NCBI GenBank assembly: GCA_039192515.1
Contig: JBCCXA010000008.1
Span: forward strand, 43,700 to 107,699
Direction of reading: 5' to 3'
DNA from: Verrucomicrobiota bacterium
GTDB lineage: Bacteria; Verrucomicrobiota; Verrucomicrobiia; Methylacidiphilales; JBCCWR01
Length of the DNA stretch: 64,000 nucleotides
The notes under the pieces are model-generated. The model was given only the letters and a program-made list of their open reading frames with translations. It had not been told where the DNA came from and ran no database searches. Below are positions 37,282 to 46,321 of the stretch, one piece after another; position 1 is the stretch's first letter, and each line of letters starts with the position of its first letter. Position numbers and translations under genes: made by a program.

Positions 37282-37668
37282 ATGACTCGTAGAACTACTC
37301 GTCTTGCTGAAGTTTACAAAAGTGAGCTCAGCAGGATACTATCACGAGAAAAGTCTCTTGAAGGTCATCTAATTACTGTCACTGATGTAGAAATTAGTCC
37401 TGATCTAAGACAAGCATTTATCTACGTAAGCACTCTTAATAAAGATTTAGCACCAGAAGATCTACTGCATAAACTCAACGATTTGAGAGCAAACCTACAG
37501 AGTAATATCGCCAAAAGGGTTGTTATCAAATACACCCCCCGCCTCAACTTTAGATATGATCAAACCTTAGTTCGTGGAGATCGCGTGATAGAAATAATGA
37601 ACCAGTTGGACTCCCTGGTCGATGAAAAGCCGATCGACGAAAAAGATAATCTCAAAGAAACTCAATAA
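37282..37668 (+). CDS. rbfA: Ribosome-binding factor A
   Basis: 128 residues from the ATG at 37282 (MTRRTTRLAEVYKSELS); an in-frame ATG at 37234 lies inside infB and is unlikely. RbfA is a KH-fold protein for 16S rRNA maturation and cold adaptation. The R-x-x-R-L-A-E-x-x-x-x-E-L-S-x-I-L opening, V-T-D-V-E-I-S-P-D-L-R-Q-A and the P-R-L-x-F-x-x-D segment fit the family. No evident Shine-Dalgarno precedes the ATG, 8 bp after the infB stop, so coupling is likely. Confidence 0.9.
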   Translation: MTRRTTRLAEVYKSELSRILSREKSLEGHLITVTDVEISPDLRQAFIYVSTLNKDLAPEDLLHKLNDLRANLQSNIAKRVVIKYTPRLNFRYDQTLVRGDRVIEIMNQLDSLVDEKPIDEKDNLKETQ

Positions 37669-37798
37669 AATCTATGGCTATTTATAGCTCTACCAATTCC
37701 TTATTTCCTATACCTGGGATAGAATTTTAAGTTGATGATTGAAATAAATTATCCTGTTGGAACTCCTGACAAAGTTATGTATGCTACAATAATTATAT

Positions 37799-38566
37799 AT
37801 GGGTTTACACTTTAGTCGACTAGCACTTAAAGCCTTTACATCCTGGTTTTCGAAATCAGGCAAACATACACGCCATCTCAAATCATCAGCTTTCACCCTC
37901 ATGGAGCTGTTAGTTACCATCGGAATTATCGCTTTAGTCATTGCCCTAGCCTCACCCACTATTCATCGTTCCCTGTTTGGAGGAGGTAGCAATAAGGCTG
38001 TCATAGAGATATCTAATTCCGTAGAGTCGGCAAGACAATTTGCGATCAGCAACGGAACTTATGCGTATGTTGCCATCACGGAGCCTGATCCGGATACAGG
38101 AAAAATATACATAGCAACCATAGCCTCTCGTGATAGCTCTCCCGGCGGAATCTATGATTTATCTAGAGCGAAAGCTGTAAATATCAACCCGAGTAAGAAC
38201 AATGTGGAAAATTTCCAACTCATTGGAAGCATCACCGGAATTGAGGAATGCATTCTGGTCGATGAGTTGCCTGAGACTGACTATTTCCGCGAGCATCCTG
38301 AATTAGGTGATGACCCTTCATATTTTGCTGATGGGGAACTTTTCACATATGACTCACGTGTTTATGGCAGACTCGCTTTTACCCGCACGATTCAATTCAA
38401 TCCCTTGGGAGAGGCCAAGGTAGCTAGGGCTCTACCAGGCTCCATACAATTGGTGGTATTGCCAGTCATTGGCGGGACGCCAGATGAGCCCTTATTAGAT
38501 GATGAAAAAGCCTCTGTCATACGCATTGCGGGACTGACAGGAAGACTGAGAATCTTTACTCAATGA
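37799..38566 (+). CDS. Prepilin-type protein, GspH-like / Verru_Chthon cassette D-like
   Basis: 255 residues. A basic leader (about 1-30) precedes a class III prepilin sequence, SAFTLMELLVTIGIIALVIALASP, with the processing site before Phe and Glu at +5. The rest is a globular periplasmic domain. It overlaps the next pseudopilin gene by 4 bp. The trio resembles the Verru_Chthon cassette proteins D, B and C of Verrucomicrobia, which are type II secretion/type IV pilus-like minor pilins of unknown function. Family assignment beyond 'pseudopilin' is from memory of these models. Confidence 0.72.
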   Translation: MGLHFSRLALKAFTSWFSKSGKHTRHLKSSAFTLMELLVTIGIIALVIALASPTIHRSLFGGGSNKAVIEISNSVESARQFAISNGTYAYVAITEPDPDTGKIYIATIASRDSSPGGIYDLSRAKAVNINPSKNNVENFQLIGSITGIEECILVDELPETDYFREHPELGDDPSYFADGELFTYDSRVYGRLAFTRTIQFNPLGEAKVARALPGSIQLVVLPVIGGTPDEPLLDDEKASVIRIAGLTGRLRIFTQ

Positions 38567-39087
38567 ATTTAAAGTATTCCAAGAATAGAGCAAAAAAAAA
38601 GACAACAGGCTTCAGTCTAGTAGAGATAGTAGTGGCGCTTGGTATTATGTCTTTTAGTGTAGTGGCTATTCTTGGTCTTTTTAGCTTAGGTCTTGATAGC
38701 GTTGGAGACAGTGAGGCCAAACTTGCTGCCGCTAATGTAGCAAGTGAACTCCTGGAGAGATGGAAATCTGATCCAACCAGGCAGATGGAGGACATGCCTA
38801 TTTCCTCTATCTATAATATTGAGGCTTTATCTCAAAACCCACCATCATCTAGCACTGTTGAATACATCGATGAGAGCGGAAGAAAAACATCTCAGCAAGA
38901 AGCTAAATTTCGTCTTGAATACCGTATTTGGAATGCGTCTGCCACAGAGGGAAGTGCCGCAACAACATTTGTTAGAATCCAGCTTCAACTCTTTTGGCCA
39001 GCAGCCTCAAAAACAATAACACCAAATAATACTTACGAAGTAATGACTACCGTTAGGGTCAATCGTATTGAAGAACAATCTGAATAA
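38563..39087 (+). CDS. Prepilin-type protein, GspI/PilV-like / Verru_Chthon cassette B-like
   Basis: 174 residues. After a Lys-rich leader (N-Y-S-K-N-R-A-K-K-K-T-T), the prepilin motif GFSLVEIVVALGIMSFSVVAILGLF carries the G|F cleavage site and Glu+5. The helix then continues 'AAANVASELLERW', similar to cassette B and PilV-like minor pilins. It overlaps its upstream neighbour by 4 bp and precedes the third pilin by 8 bp, so the three are one operon. A peptidase (PilD) gene is not in the window. Confidence 0.72.
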   Translation: MNLKYSKNRAKKKTTGFSLVEIVVALGIMSFSVVAILGLFSLGLDSVGDSEAKLAAANVASELLERWKSDPTRQMEDMPISSIYNIEALSQNPPSSSTVEYIDESGRKTSQQEAKFRLEYRIWNASATEGSAATTFVRIQLQLFWPAASKTITPNNTYEVMTTVRVNRIEEQSE

Positions 39088-39095
39088 TCGATCTC

Positions 39096-39989
39096 ATGCG
39101 TAAACTCTATTTTGACAATACATATCTTAGATCCAACAAACGCAGTCTAACCAGAGCAAAACCATTGTCACGCAGTGGCTTTACATTGATAGAAGTGCTA
39201 GTAGCAGTATCCGTTCTCACCATTATTTTTAGTATCCTTGTCAGTATTCTTGGCACTATGTCATCTGCATGGTCAACCTCCAGGGGTAAAATGGATAACT
39301 TTTCCAAAGCACGTGCCATTCTCAATTTGATGCATCAGGATTTGAGTAATTCTGTCATTAGACAAGACCTCCCCTCATTTACTGAAAATAAAAAGAACGA
39401 GCTAGGCTTTTTTGTCCGTAACTTTGGACAACGCAAAGAGAGCAAATCAGCAAGACCACTTACTTATGTTACCTATGGAACCATTGAAATAAATGGCAGA
39501 AAAGTTCTAGAGAGGGTTGACCACCCATATGATTTTTTGGGCGGAGCTCCCGACTGGCAATCTCTAACTTCAGAGGACTCTCTTGGCTTTAAGTTAACTC
39601 AGCCTAGCTCAGCGATTCGTAGAGATGTTTGTGAAGGAGTCCTCGCATTTAGCTACTACTTTATTAATGAAAACGGAACCTCCTCCCGAATTTTCAATTC
39701 TTCGGGAGACGATCGGACAACCGCGGTACTAGTTGCTTTCGTTGTAGCGAGTGAGAAAGCAGCTCTGTTTTTACAGGAGCTAGATAAAACAGCTGAGCTA
39801 AGTAAAAGACTCAAAGATTTATCACCATCTAGTGATGGCTGGAAAGTAAAAGCCTCTTGGCAGGACTTTCTAACTGCCCCAGAAACATATGAAGAATATC
39901 CACCCGAGATTCTTTCAAATATTAGAGTATATCAACGAGTGACTCCTATTAGCCCTGGATACCTTGTTCCCTCTACCACCCTTAACTGA
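39096..39989 (+). CDS. Prepilin-type protein, GspJ-like / Verru_Chthon cassette C-like
   Basis: 297 residues. The prepilin motif SGFTLIEVLVAVSVLTIIF follows a basic leader (about 1-29). The next segment, 'SSAWSTSRGKMDNFSKARAIL', resembles cassette C proteins, in which a W-x-x-S-R-x-K...F-x-x-A-R-x-x-h pattern is typical. The large globular remainder would be periplasmic. The large cassette A protein usually found with this family is not present; the next gene is on the other strand. This makes the three-gene set incomplete or compact. Confidence 0.7.
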   Translation: MRKLYFDNTYLRSNKRSLTRAKPLSRSGFTLIEVLVAVSVLTIIFSILVSILGTMSSAWSTSRGKMDNFSKARAILNLMHQDLSNSVIRQDLPSFTENKKNELGFFVRNFGQRKESKSARPLTYVTYGTIEINGRKVLERVDHPYDFLGGAPDWQSLTSEDSLGFKLTQPSSAIRRDVCEGVLAFSYYFINENGTSSRIFNSSGDDRTTAVLVAFVVASEKAALFLQELDKTAELSKRLKDLSPSSDGWKVKASWQDFLTAPETYEEYPPEILSNIRVYQRVTPISPGYLVPSTTLN

Positions 39990-40112
39990 TCAAGAGCTAT
40001 TTTTTAGATCAGTTGGAGATTCATGAAAATCTGCTGACATGCCAGTTGTCTCGTGAATCTTAAACAGTATCATCCGGTTCTAAAGCTAGGCTTAAGGTTT
40101 CCGGGACAGGGC

Positions 40113-41606
40113 TCAATTCGTTTTCTCTGGGACATGTGGCTGAGTCTTGAGAGTTTCCGCCAACTGCCTCTCTTCCTCGGATTGCACTTCCTCGTGATAC
40201 TCTTGGTCGGCATTGACTTCCCAAAGATTGTGATTTTCTCCTAGAATATTTTTTACTGCCATCATTGCTGTCAACATCGAGTGATCTTGGTTATTGTATT
40301 TATGCATACCATTTCGGCCTATCAACTGCAAGTTAGGTAAGGTAGCAAGAAAAACTTTTACCTTTTCCAAGGCCTCTTTATAGACTGAGTCATAAACTGG
40401 ATATGCTTTAGGCATCCTCACGACGGTGCCATCTTGCACATCCTCGGCCTTGGCTAGACCAAGCTGATCTATCTCTTTACGCCCAAGTGCTACAAGGTCC
40501 TCATCTTTCATAGTCCATAGCCCATCTTCTTCAAAACAAAAATACTCTAATCCCAGGCAGGTCATTCCTTTTTCAGGAACCATGTCAGGACTCCAATTTT
40601 TAAAATTTTGAATGCGCCCTACTTTCACATCGGGATCATGTATGTAAATCCAGTTATCAGGGAAAAGATCATCCTGCTCAATAATCAACGCCACCGTCAA
40701 AAAATCTCGATAACTCAGCTGATTTGCTGCTTCAACAATATCTGCGGGAGGCGTGGGCTCTAATTTCAAGATTAGCTCTTTGATCGGAAGCGTGCTCAGA
40801 AAATCAGTACCTTGCAGCGCATGCGAGGTTCCATCCTTTTGAACTACCTGCACAGCTTTGACTGACCCGGGCTCCCAATATATTTTATCTACGCGACTCT
40901 CCATCTGAACACGATTACCTTTTTCCTCTATTAACCCCTTGAATTCATTCCACATCTGCCCCGGACCAAGAGGTGGATAGTCAAACGCATCTATCAAAGT
41001 TTTAATCACCTTTGACTTATTGCCAGTTGGCATTTTAAGTAAGGCGTTTATTGCAGCTGACAATAATGAAAGTCCCTTAATACGCTGTGCTGCCCACTCT
41101 GCGGTAATCTCAGAACAAGGTATCCCCCACACCTTCTCAGTATAGGTCTTGAAAAAAGTATTAAAAAGGCGTTTGCCGAAACGATTACACACCCAGTCCT
41201 GAAAGGTTTTTTCTGGCTTGATGGGGAACAACATAGCCTTCATGTAGCTTATAAAAATCAAGAAACTATTCCATATGCCCAATCCCATCAAGGCATTCAT
41301 AGCGCGCAGTGGGTAATAAAAAAATTTCTTCCTATAATAGATTCGTGACATGCGGCTTCGTCTCAAAAAACGATCTCCCATTACTTCTCTCCACAAGTCA
41401 TCCACCATCTTTGCTTTTGTGAAGAATCGATGCCCTCCAATGTCAAAATGATATCCTTTATAGCTCGCTGTCCTTGAAATCCCACCAACTACATTATCCT
41501 TCTCTAAAACGGTGGCCTTTTTTTCCGCTTTTGTAAGTTTGTAGGCTGCTGTAAGACCCGCTGGCCCTCCCCCCATCACAACAACATGCATATTGTCTTC
41601 AGACAT
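40113..41606 (-). CDS. NAD(P)/FAD-dependent oxidoreductase (UDP-galactopyranose mutase/amine-oxidase-like)
   Basis: 497 residues from the ATG at 41606 (MSEDNMHVVV); an in-frame upstream start adds 27 unrelated residues. FAD-binding V-V-V-M-G-G-G-P-A-G-L-T-A-A-Y (GxGxxG type) and the second motif G-G-I-S-R-T, F-D-I-G-G-H-R-F-F identify the flavoprotein fold shared by UDP-galactopyranose mutases and protoporphyrinogen/amine oxidases. The segment F-x-T-Y-T-E-K-V-W-G-I-P is typical of a bacterial subgroup found near polysaccharide genes. Substrate unknown. It is isolated between pilin genes and the PEP-CTERM gene. Confidence 0.75.
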   Translation of the reverse strand: MSEDNMHVVVMGGGPAGLTAAYKLTKAEKKATVLEKDNVVGGISRTASYKGYHFDIGGHRFFTKAKMVDDLWREVMGDRFLRRSRMSRIYYRKKFFYYPLRAMNALMGLGIWNSFLIFISYMKAMLFPIKPEKTFQDWVCNRFGKRLFNTFFKTYTEKVWGIPCSEITAEWAAQRIKGLSLLSAAINALLKMPTGNKSKVIKTLIDAFDYPPLGPGQMWNEFKGLIEEKGNRVQMESRVDKIYWEPGSVKAVQVVQKDGTSHALQGTDFLSTLPIKELILKLEPTPPADIVEAANQLSYRDFLTVALIIEQDDLFPDNWIYIHDPDVKVGRIQNFKNWSPDMVPEKGMTCLGLEYFCFEEDGLWTMKDEDLVALGRKEIDQLGLAKAEDVQDGTVVRMPKAYPVYDSVYKEALEKVKVFLATLPNLQLIGRNGMHKYNNQDHSMLTAMMAVKNILGENHNLWEVNADQEYHEEVQSEEERQLAETLKTQPHVPEKTN

Positions 41607-41938
41607 TGTATATCTTTCAAAATGATTCTTTTTTACTATGGATGCAAAGCTCTTAAACGTATATGCATATCGAAAAAGATATAGCAAATTTAAAGAAAAA
41701 GTTAATTCACGAGATGAAACAAGATCAAAATAAATAATTATTATCCATATTTTGAATTAAAAGTCACATCACTTCTCTTTCTGTCTTAATAATTATTTAA
41801 CCCTATTTTATGATTTTTATCACTTATATGTAACAGAAATATCATGATAAAGACATAATACGCCTTTACTTTACTTAAATGATATTTTAACTTCCTTAAG
41901 TCTTACGAGATTGCAGTTCTATAAAACGGATAGCCTAT
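41607..41938. other. AT-rich divergent intergenic region
   Basis: 332 bp without a supported gene, lying between the divergent FAD oxidoreductase and PEP-CTERM genes, so it should hold both promoters. It is markedly AT-rich. The palindromic word AATAATTATT occurs twice (near 41736 and 41790). I see no convincing sigma-70 pair, sigma-54 element or hairpin terminator. Confidence 0.5.
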
Positions 41939-42700
41939 ATGAAATTAAAACCCATCAAAGTTACAATAATAACTGCCGCTATATCAATGATGAACGTGCT
42001 ATCATCATATGGTGTAATAAATTTCATTACCTTTGATGAACCAGAGCAAGCATTTCAACATGGAAGTATCGTCACTAGTTCTGCTTTTGGTCCAACCGGT
42101 GACCAGTATAGCGGGGTCTCCCTGTCAGTAAGTAATCCAGCCAGATTACTTAGTGTTGGAGCTACTTATAATACAAATGTTTTGCTAGGATTAGACCCAG
42201 ATCTTCAAGCACCGTTCAGCGGCGGCAACATCCAAAACTTAAATTTAGGAAATGCTTTAATTATTGCTGAATTCCTCTTGGGCTTCAATAGCGGAATACT
42301 AACATTCCCTAGTGACCAAAGCACTGGCGGCCTTTTCACTATAGAGTTTCAAAGCGACCTAGTAGACCGTCTCTCATTCGCAGTGATCGACTTTTTAAAC
42401 AATGGCACCATATTGGATGTGACATTAACAGATAGCCTCGATAATAGTGTTACACTTACTATAAGCGATTTGGAAGACCTGACTTCAGGTGAGGTCTTTG
42501 GAAGCAATACAGCTAATCAGTTTGGATTTATAGATGCAGCAGATTATGGACTACAGAATATTAAAGAGGCCGTCATTGAGACAGACGACAGCATTGCTAT
42601 AGATAACATTATATATAACGTAGTGCCCGAGCCTTCGACTTATGCTCTACTAATGATTGGGCTAGCAATCTTAGGCTATATGAGATTTAAACTCGAATAA
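41939..42700 (+). CDS. PEP-CTERM sorting-domain protein
   Basis: 253 residues. A signal peptide (about 1-25; T-I-I-T-A-A-I-S-M-M-N-V-L-S-S-Y-G) leads to a beta-rich, acidic, Asn/Ser-rich secreted domain. The last 26 residues are a PEP-CTERM tag: V-P-E-P-S-T-Y-A-L-L at 229-238, a hydrophobic helix and a basic end (R-F-K-L-E). Such tags are cut by exosortase for surface or EPS-associated display. No exosortase gene is in the window, so the sorting enzyme is elsewhere. The passenger domain has no recognised function. Confidence 0.85.
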   Translation: MKLKPIKVTIITAAISMMNVLSSYGVINFITFDEPEQAFQHGSIVTSSAFGPTGDQYSGVSLSVSNPARLLSVGATYNTNVLLGLDPDLQAPFSGGNIQNLNLGNALIIAEFLLGFNSGILTFPSDQSTGGLFTIEFQSDLVDRLSFAVIDFLNNGTILDVTLTDSLDNSVTLTISDLEDLTSGEVFGSNTANQFGFIDAADYGLQNIKEAVIETDDSIAIDNIIYNVVPEPSTYALLMIGLAILGYMRFKLE

Positions 42701-42725
42701 TGCAATACAAACTCAAACTTTTTTT

Positions 42726-43508
42726 TCATAATATCATCTCGATCCATCTCCACCAAAGACTAACTGAGACATAGCACACGAGCAGTGCAGTTGCGAACTG
42801 TATGCTCCTACCATATAGTTTCTTAGCTCCAAGAAAACTGCCAATCAATCCAGCTACTGCGACTACTAATGGCAATAAAGCATAATCGGTTAGCAGATCA
42901 ACATAAATGGCTATATCATTAGGAGCTCTTTTTGATAACTGTCCTATCAAGCCTGTTAGGCTATTGAGAAATATAAAGCTACTAGCTAACGAGGCAATTT
43001 GCTGAGGTGATGCCCAGCGTAAAAAATATAGTAGAGGCGAAAGGAATATGCCCCCACCAATCCCCACAACTCCAGACAGAAACCCAATCACAGCTCCCGA
43101 AAAAACTCCAATGACCCAAAACTTTTGAACTCCAGGCTCAATCAGGTCCTTATCTGCAAATTTTTGATTCCCAAAAAATAAATGAAAAGATGCGTAAGAA
43201 AGAGTGCTGGCTAGAAGGAAAACAAAGATTTCCTTAGAAACATCCATACTCCCGGCTAAATAAGCACAGGGCATAGAGGCAAATAAAAATGGGCTCAATA
43301 GCTTTGCCTGAAAATGCCCCGCTCGAGTAAAATTAATAGCACCTGCTAAGCTAACAACTAAATTACAAGCCAAACCAATGATCGGAATAATCTCATAAGG
43401 AAATTCGAAAAGTATGAGCAAAGCAATGTAAGAAGAACCCCCACCAAATCCTGCAATCGAATAAATCAAAGCAACTAAGAAAAATAAAGCAGGCAAGATC
43501 CAAGACAT
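42726..43508 (-). CDS. TauE/SafE-family anion exporter
   Basis: 260 residues, all-membrane (about eight helices). N-terminal G-F-G-G-G-S and the internal repeat G-V-V-G-I-G-G-G-I-F are the signature glycine motifs of the two halves of TauE/SafE (DUF81) permeases, which move sulfite, sulfonates or other anions. It is the last gene of the minus-strand molybdopterin/nitrate run, 19 bp after the MogA-like gene. Its place there could mean export of an anion such as nitrite or sulfite, or supply of molybdate-related anions; the substrate is undetermined. Confidence 0.8.
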   Translation of the reverse strand: MSWILPALFFLVALIYSIAGFGGGSSYIALLILFEFPYEIIPIIGLACNLVVSLAGAINFTRAGHFQAKLLSPFLFASMPCAYLAGSMDVSKEIFVFLLASTLSYASFHLFFGNQKFADKDLIEPGVQKFWVIGVFSGAVIGFLSGVVGIGGGIFLSPLLYFLRWASPQQIASLASSFIFLNSLTGLIGQLSKRAPNDIAIYVDLLTDYALLPLVVAVAGLIGSFLGAKKLYGRSIQFATALLVCYVSVSLWWRWIEMIL

Positions 43509-43527
43509 CTCAATGCTCCTTAGAGTT

Positions 43528-44025
43528 TTAAAAGGATTTGCTTAACTTCGGCCTAGATCCAGTCAAATGTTCTAGACACTCAGCTATAGCAGCTAATAGT
43601 AAGGGCAGGATTTGCCTTACTGCTTTAGGATTACCTGGCAAATTAATAATTAAGCTTTTTCCCCGGATACCCGCGGTAGCTCTGGAAAGAATAGCAGTCT
43701 TAACAATTTTAAAAGACTCCGTCCTCATCACTTCGCCAAAGCCGGGAAGTTCCTTTTCCAGGACTGCAATTGTCGCTTCTGGAGTCACATCCCTAGCACT
43801 AGGTCCTGTTCCTCCCGTAGTAATAATCAAAGAACAAAGTTCGTGATCTGAGAGTTGTATAAGTGACTCTTCAATTAAGCTTTGATCATCAGGCAATATT
43901 TTTAGAACAAATTCCAGATCTTCATCGAAACATTCACCGAGATAGGCATCTATTGCAGGACCACTTTTGTCTTCATAGACACCCTGAGATGCTCGATCAC
44001 TTAATGTTAGACGTCCAATCTTCAC
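43528..44025 (-). CDS. mog: Molybdopterin adenylyltransferase (MogA/MoaB family)
   Basis: 165 residues. It binds and adenylates molybdopterin before Mo insertion. The motif T-T-G-G-T-G-P-S-A-R-D-V-T-P-E-A (GTGxxxRDxTPEA) and N-L-P-G-N-P-K-A near the C-terminus are clear. It overlaps moaC by 4 bp. With moeA upstream, both the adenylation and Mo-insertion steps are covered. MogA and MoaB are not separable from this alone; the length suits either. Confidence 0.88.
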   Translation of the reverse strand: MKIGRLTLSDRASQGVYEDKSGPAIDAYLGECFDEDLEFVLKILPDDQSLIEESLIQLSDHELCSLIITTGGTGPSARDVTPEATIAVLEKELPGFGEVMRTESFKIVKTAILSRATAGIRGKSLIINLPGNPKAVRQILPLLLAAIAECLEHLTGSRPKLSKSF

Positions 44026-44480
44026 GCTAAATTAGCTTTTGTCTTTGTGATAACTCTTACATCAGTAATAGACATGTTCTGATCAACTGCTTTACACATA
44101 TCAAATAATGTCAATGCCGCCACTTGCACTGCTGTCAAAGCCTCCATTTCTACACCCGTTTTAGCAGTAGTTCTTACCTTGGACCCAATTCTTATACTTT
44201 GCTCAAAAATCTCAAATTCAATATCCATACCTGAAAGAGGTAACGGGTGGCATAAGGGAATGATTCTACTTGTTTCTTTGGCGGCCTGTATCCCAGCGAT
44301 TTTTGCAACAGTTAAAACATCTCCTTTGGGCAGCGCTTTATCCTTAAGCTTTTTAATGGTCAATGATTGGCAACAAAAAATAGCCTGAGCTGATGCCTCA
44401 CGAACCATATCTGGCTTTTTGCTCACATCAACCATCTTTGCTGACCCTGTTTCGTCCAGATGTGAAAAATTCTCATTCAT
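44022..44480 (-). CDS. moaC: Cyclic pyranopterin monophosphate synthase (MoaC)
   Basis: 152 residues. MoaC completes precursor Z formation with MoaA. The family sequences M-V-D-V-S near residue 17, I-P-L-C-H-P-L-P-L-S-G and V-E-M-E-A-L-T-A-V-Q-V-A-A-L-T-L-F-D-M-C-K-A are all present. Four-bp overlaps with moeA upstream and mog downstream indicate tight coupling in one operon. Confidence 0.95.
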   Translation of the reverse strand: MNENFSHLDETGSAKMVDVSKKPDMVREASAQAIFCCQSLTIKKLKDKALPKGDVLTVAKIAGIQAAKETSRIIPLCHPLPLSGMDIEFEIFEQSIRIGSKVRTTAKTGVEMEALTAVQVAALTLFDMCKAVDQNMSITDVRVITKTKANLA

Positions 44481-45667
44481 AAAAGCTCCACCATCACTTT
44501 CTCGCCTACCTTAGGCAACTTTTTCGGATCACAAGCTATCATAGCATTCATTCCTGCTAAAGCTCCTAAATCTCCTGAATGACTCCACATAATTGGTCGA
44601 ACAACGCCTTTTCCCCCATCGAAAGAAAAAACTGCGGGATTAAATGTCAATCTTTTGCCTAACCACTCCGGTATGTCTAGCAATAACGTTGCTCTAGCTA
44701 TTTCTAAGTCAGTAGACTTACCTTGCATGCACATCAGCGCCCGCCTTACTAAACGCTGGTAAACAATGACATGTGAAACAGGATTCCCCGGCACCACAAA
44801 TGCAGCCTGCTTACCTCTCGTGCCAAATATTGTTGGCTTTCCTGGTCGTAAGTTAAGCCGGCTAAAATGAATACTGAACCCCATTTTTTCTAACAATGGC
44901 CGGCCAATGTCATAATCGCCCACACTAGCTCCACCAGAAAATAAAATGAGGTCGAAATCAGGCAGATCAAAGCATCGCTTCATAGCTACTTCAAGATCAT
45001 CTTTAAGGCGTGTCTGCTGAACGAGTTGAGCACCAGATTTTTTAAGAAAAGCCTCCAGAAGTATGGAATTAGAATCACGTATCTGCGTTTCATTAGGTTC
45101 CTCATTTGGATCTACTAATTCATTGCCAGTGGCCACATGAATAACGCGAGGGCGTTTACTAACCAAAGGGTTTGTCATTCCTACACTAGCACAGATAGAA
45201 AGCTCGATAGCTTGTAGTTCATGCCCTTTTTTCAGAAGTAAATCACCCTGCCTTGCTTGTGAAGCTTTTGCCCTGATATGATTAGTCTTATCGACTTCAC
45301 ATAAAACGACTTTGTTATTTTCTAGTTTTACATCCTCTTTTTTAATGACATGGGTATTTTTCGGGACACGAGCTCCTGTAAAAATTTTTGCACATTGCTC
45401 CATATTTAATGTGACTTGCTGACGGTCACCTGGCTGAATTTCGTCAATCAGTTCCCACGATTGCCCACGCTTGTAACCCGTCTCCTTAGTCACCACAAAT
45501 CCATCCATTGCCGAACGGTCAAATGCTGGATCATCTTGATCCGCAAGGATATCTTCCCTAAGCAAACAACCGATTGCTTGCTGCAACCTGAGGCGCACTG
45601 AACCTAGCTCAGAGATATGCGTATCAATTAAACGGTAAGCCTCCGCTATGGGCAAAAGCTCACTCAT
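44477..45667 (-). CDS. moeA: Molybdopterin molybdenumtransferase (MoeA)
   Basis: 396 residues. It inserts molybdate into adenylylated molybdopterin. D-D-P-A-F-D-R-S-A-M-D-G-F near residue 42, I-F-T-G-A-R-V-P near 95, and the MogA-like domain with F-S-G-G-A-S-V-G-D-Y-D near 250 and P-G-N-P-V-S near 305 are present. It overlaps moaE and moaC by 4 bp each. The enzyme downstream in the pathway is probably the nitrate reductase encoded at 47-49 kb. Confidence 0.94.
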   Translation of the reverse strand: MSELLPIAEAYRLIDTHISELGSVRLRLQQAIGCLLREDILADQDDPAFDRSAMDGFVVTKETGYKRGQSWELIDEIQPGDRQQVTLNMEQCAKIFTGARVPKNTHVIKKEDVKLENNKVVLCEVDKTNHIRAKASQARQGDLLLKKGHELQAIELSICASVGMTNPLVSKRPRVIHVATGNELVDPNEEPNETQIRDSNSILLEAFLKKSGAQLVQQTRLKDDLEVAMKRCFDLPDFDLILFSGGASVGDYDIGRPLLEKMGFSIHFSRLNLRPGKPTIFGTRGKQAAFVVPGNPVSHVIVYQRLVRRALMCMQGKSTDLEIARATLLLDIPEWLGKRLTFNPAVFSFDGGKGVVRPIMWSHSGDLGALAGMNAMIACDPKKLPKVGEKVMVELL

Positions 45668-46044
45668 GACCTATCTACTTTCCATATGGGGACATCTTTT
45701 TTCAAGAGATCCATGAACCTCATACAAAGCTCAAAACCTTCTTTCCTGTGTTTGGAACAAACTCTCACATAGATAGAAGCCTCACCTACAGGCACCCAGC
45801 CAATACGATGAATGACTTCAACTGAAAAACAGGAAAAATTTTTTCCCAACTCTTCTAAAATTTTTTCCATCTCTTTAAGAGCCATCGATTCATAGGCCTC
45901 ATACATTAAACCTTCTATTTGTATCCCCCTCTCATGCTGACGAACAAGACCTTGAAATTCCACTATAGATCCAATCTCCAACTCACCACTGTTTAGTTTG
46001 CTAAGTAGTATAGGAACTCGAACAATCTCTACAGATACTCTCAT
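45664..46044 (-). CDS. moaE: Molybdopterin synthase catalytic subunit (MoaE)
   Basis: 126 residues from the ATG at 46044; a TTG three codons earlier is less likely. MoaE transfers sulfur from MoaD thiocarboxylate to precursor Z. The E-F-Q-G-x-V-R near 35, Y-E-A-Y-E-x-M-A near 57 and H-R-I-G-W-V-P-V-G-E-A-S near 85 are family hallmarks. It follows moaD by 12 bp and overlaps moeA by 4 bp. Confidence 0.92.
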   Translation of the reverse strand: MRVSVEIVRVPILLSKLNSGELEIGSIVEFQGLVRQHERGIQIEGLMYEAYESMALKEMEKILEELGKNFSCFSVEVIHRIGWVPVGEASIYVRVCSKHRKEGFELCMRFMDLLKKDVPIWKVDRS

Positions 46045-46056
46045 CAAGACCAAATG

Positions 46057-46293
46057 CTAGCCCCCACTTACTGGAGGTATAACTGCTAATTCTACATAAC
46101 CATCTAGTTCTTGATCCCAATCTGCATATTCGTGATTAATAGCAACCCTCCAAGAGTTTAAGTAATCTTCAACATTAGAATTTATTTTCTCAAGCACAAA
46201 TCTAGGAGTATCTCCTCTCGAACAGCTGATTTCCCTTTCTGAAAAACCTAAAAGACTCTTTGCCTCCGAAAATGCTAAGACGCGAACTTTCAT
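46057..46293 (-). CDS. moaD: Molybdopterin synthase sulfur carrier subunit (MoaD)
   Basis: 78 residues, ubiquitin-like beta-grasp protein. The C-terminus A-V-I-P-P-V-S-G-G carries the essential Gly-Gly that becomes a thiocarboxylate, with the conserved 'hhPPVSGG' context. The N-terminus K-V-R-V-L-A-F and A-I-N-H-E-Y near 50 agree. It is adjacent to its partner moaE and 28 bp downstream of moaA. Confidence 0.92.
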   Translation of the reverse strand: MKVRVLAFSEAKSLLGFSEREISCSRGDTPRFVLEKINSNVEDYLNSWRVAINHEYADWDQELDGYVELAVIPPVSGG

Positions 46294-46321
46294 AAATGCT
46301 TACACAATAGGCAGTGTTTCT

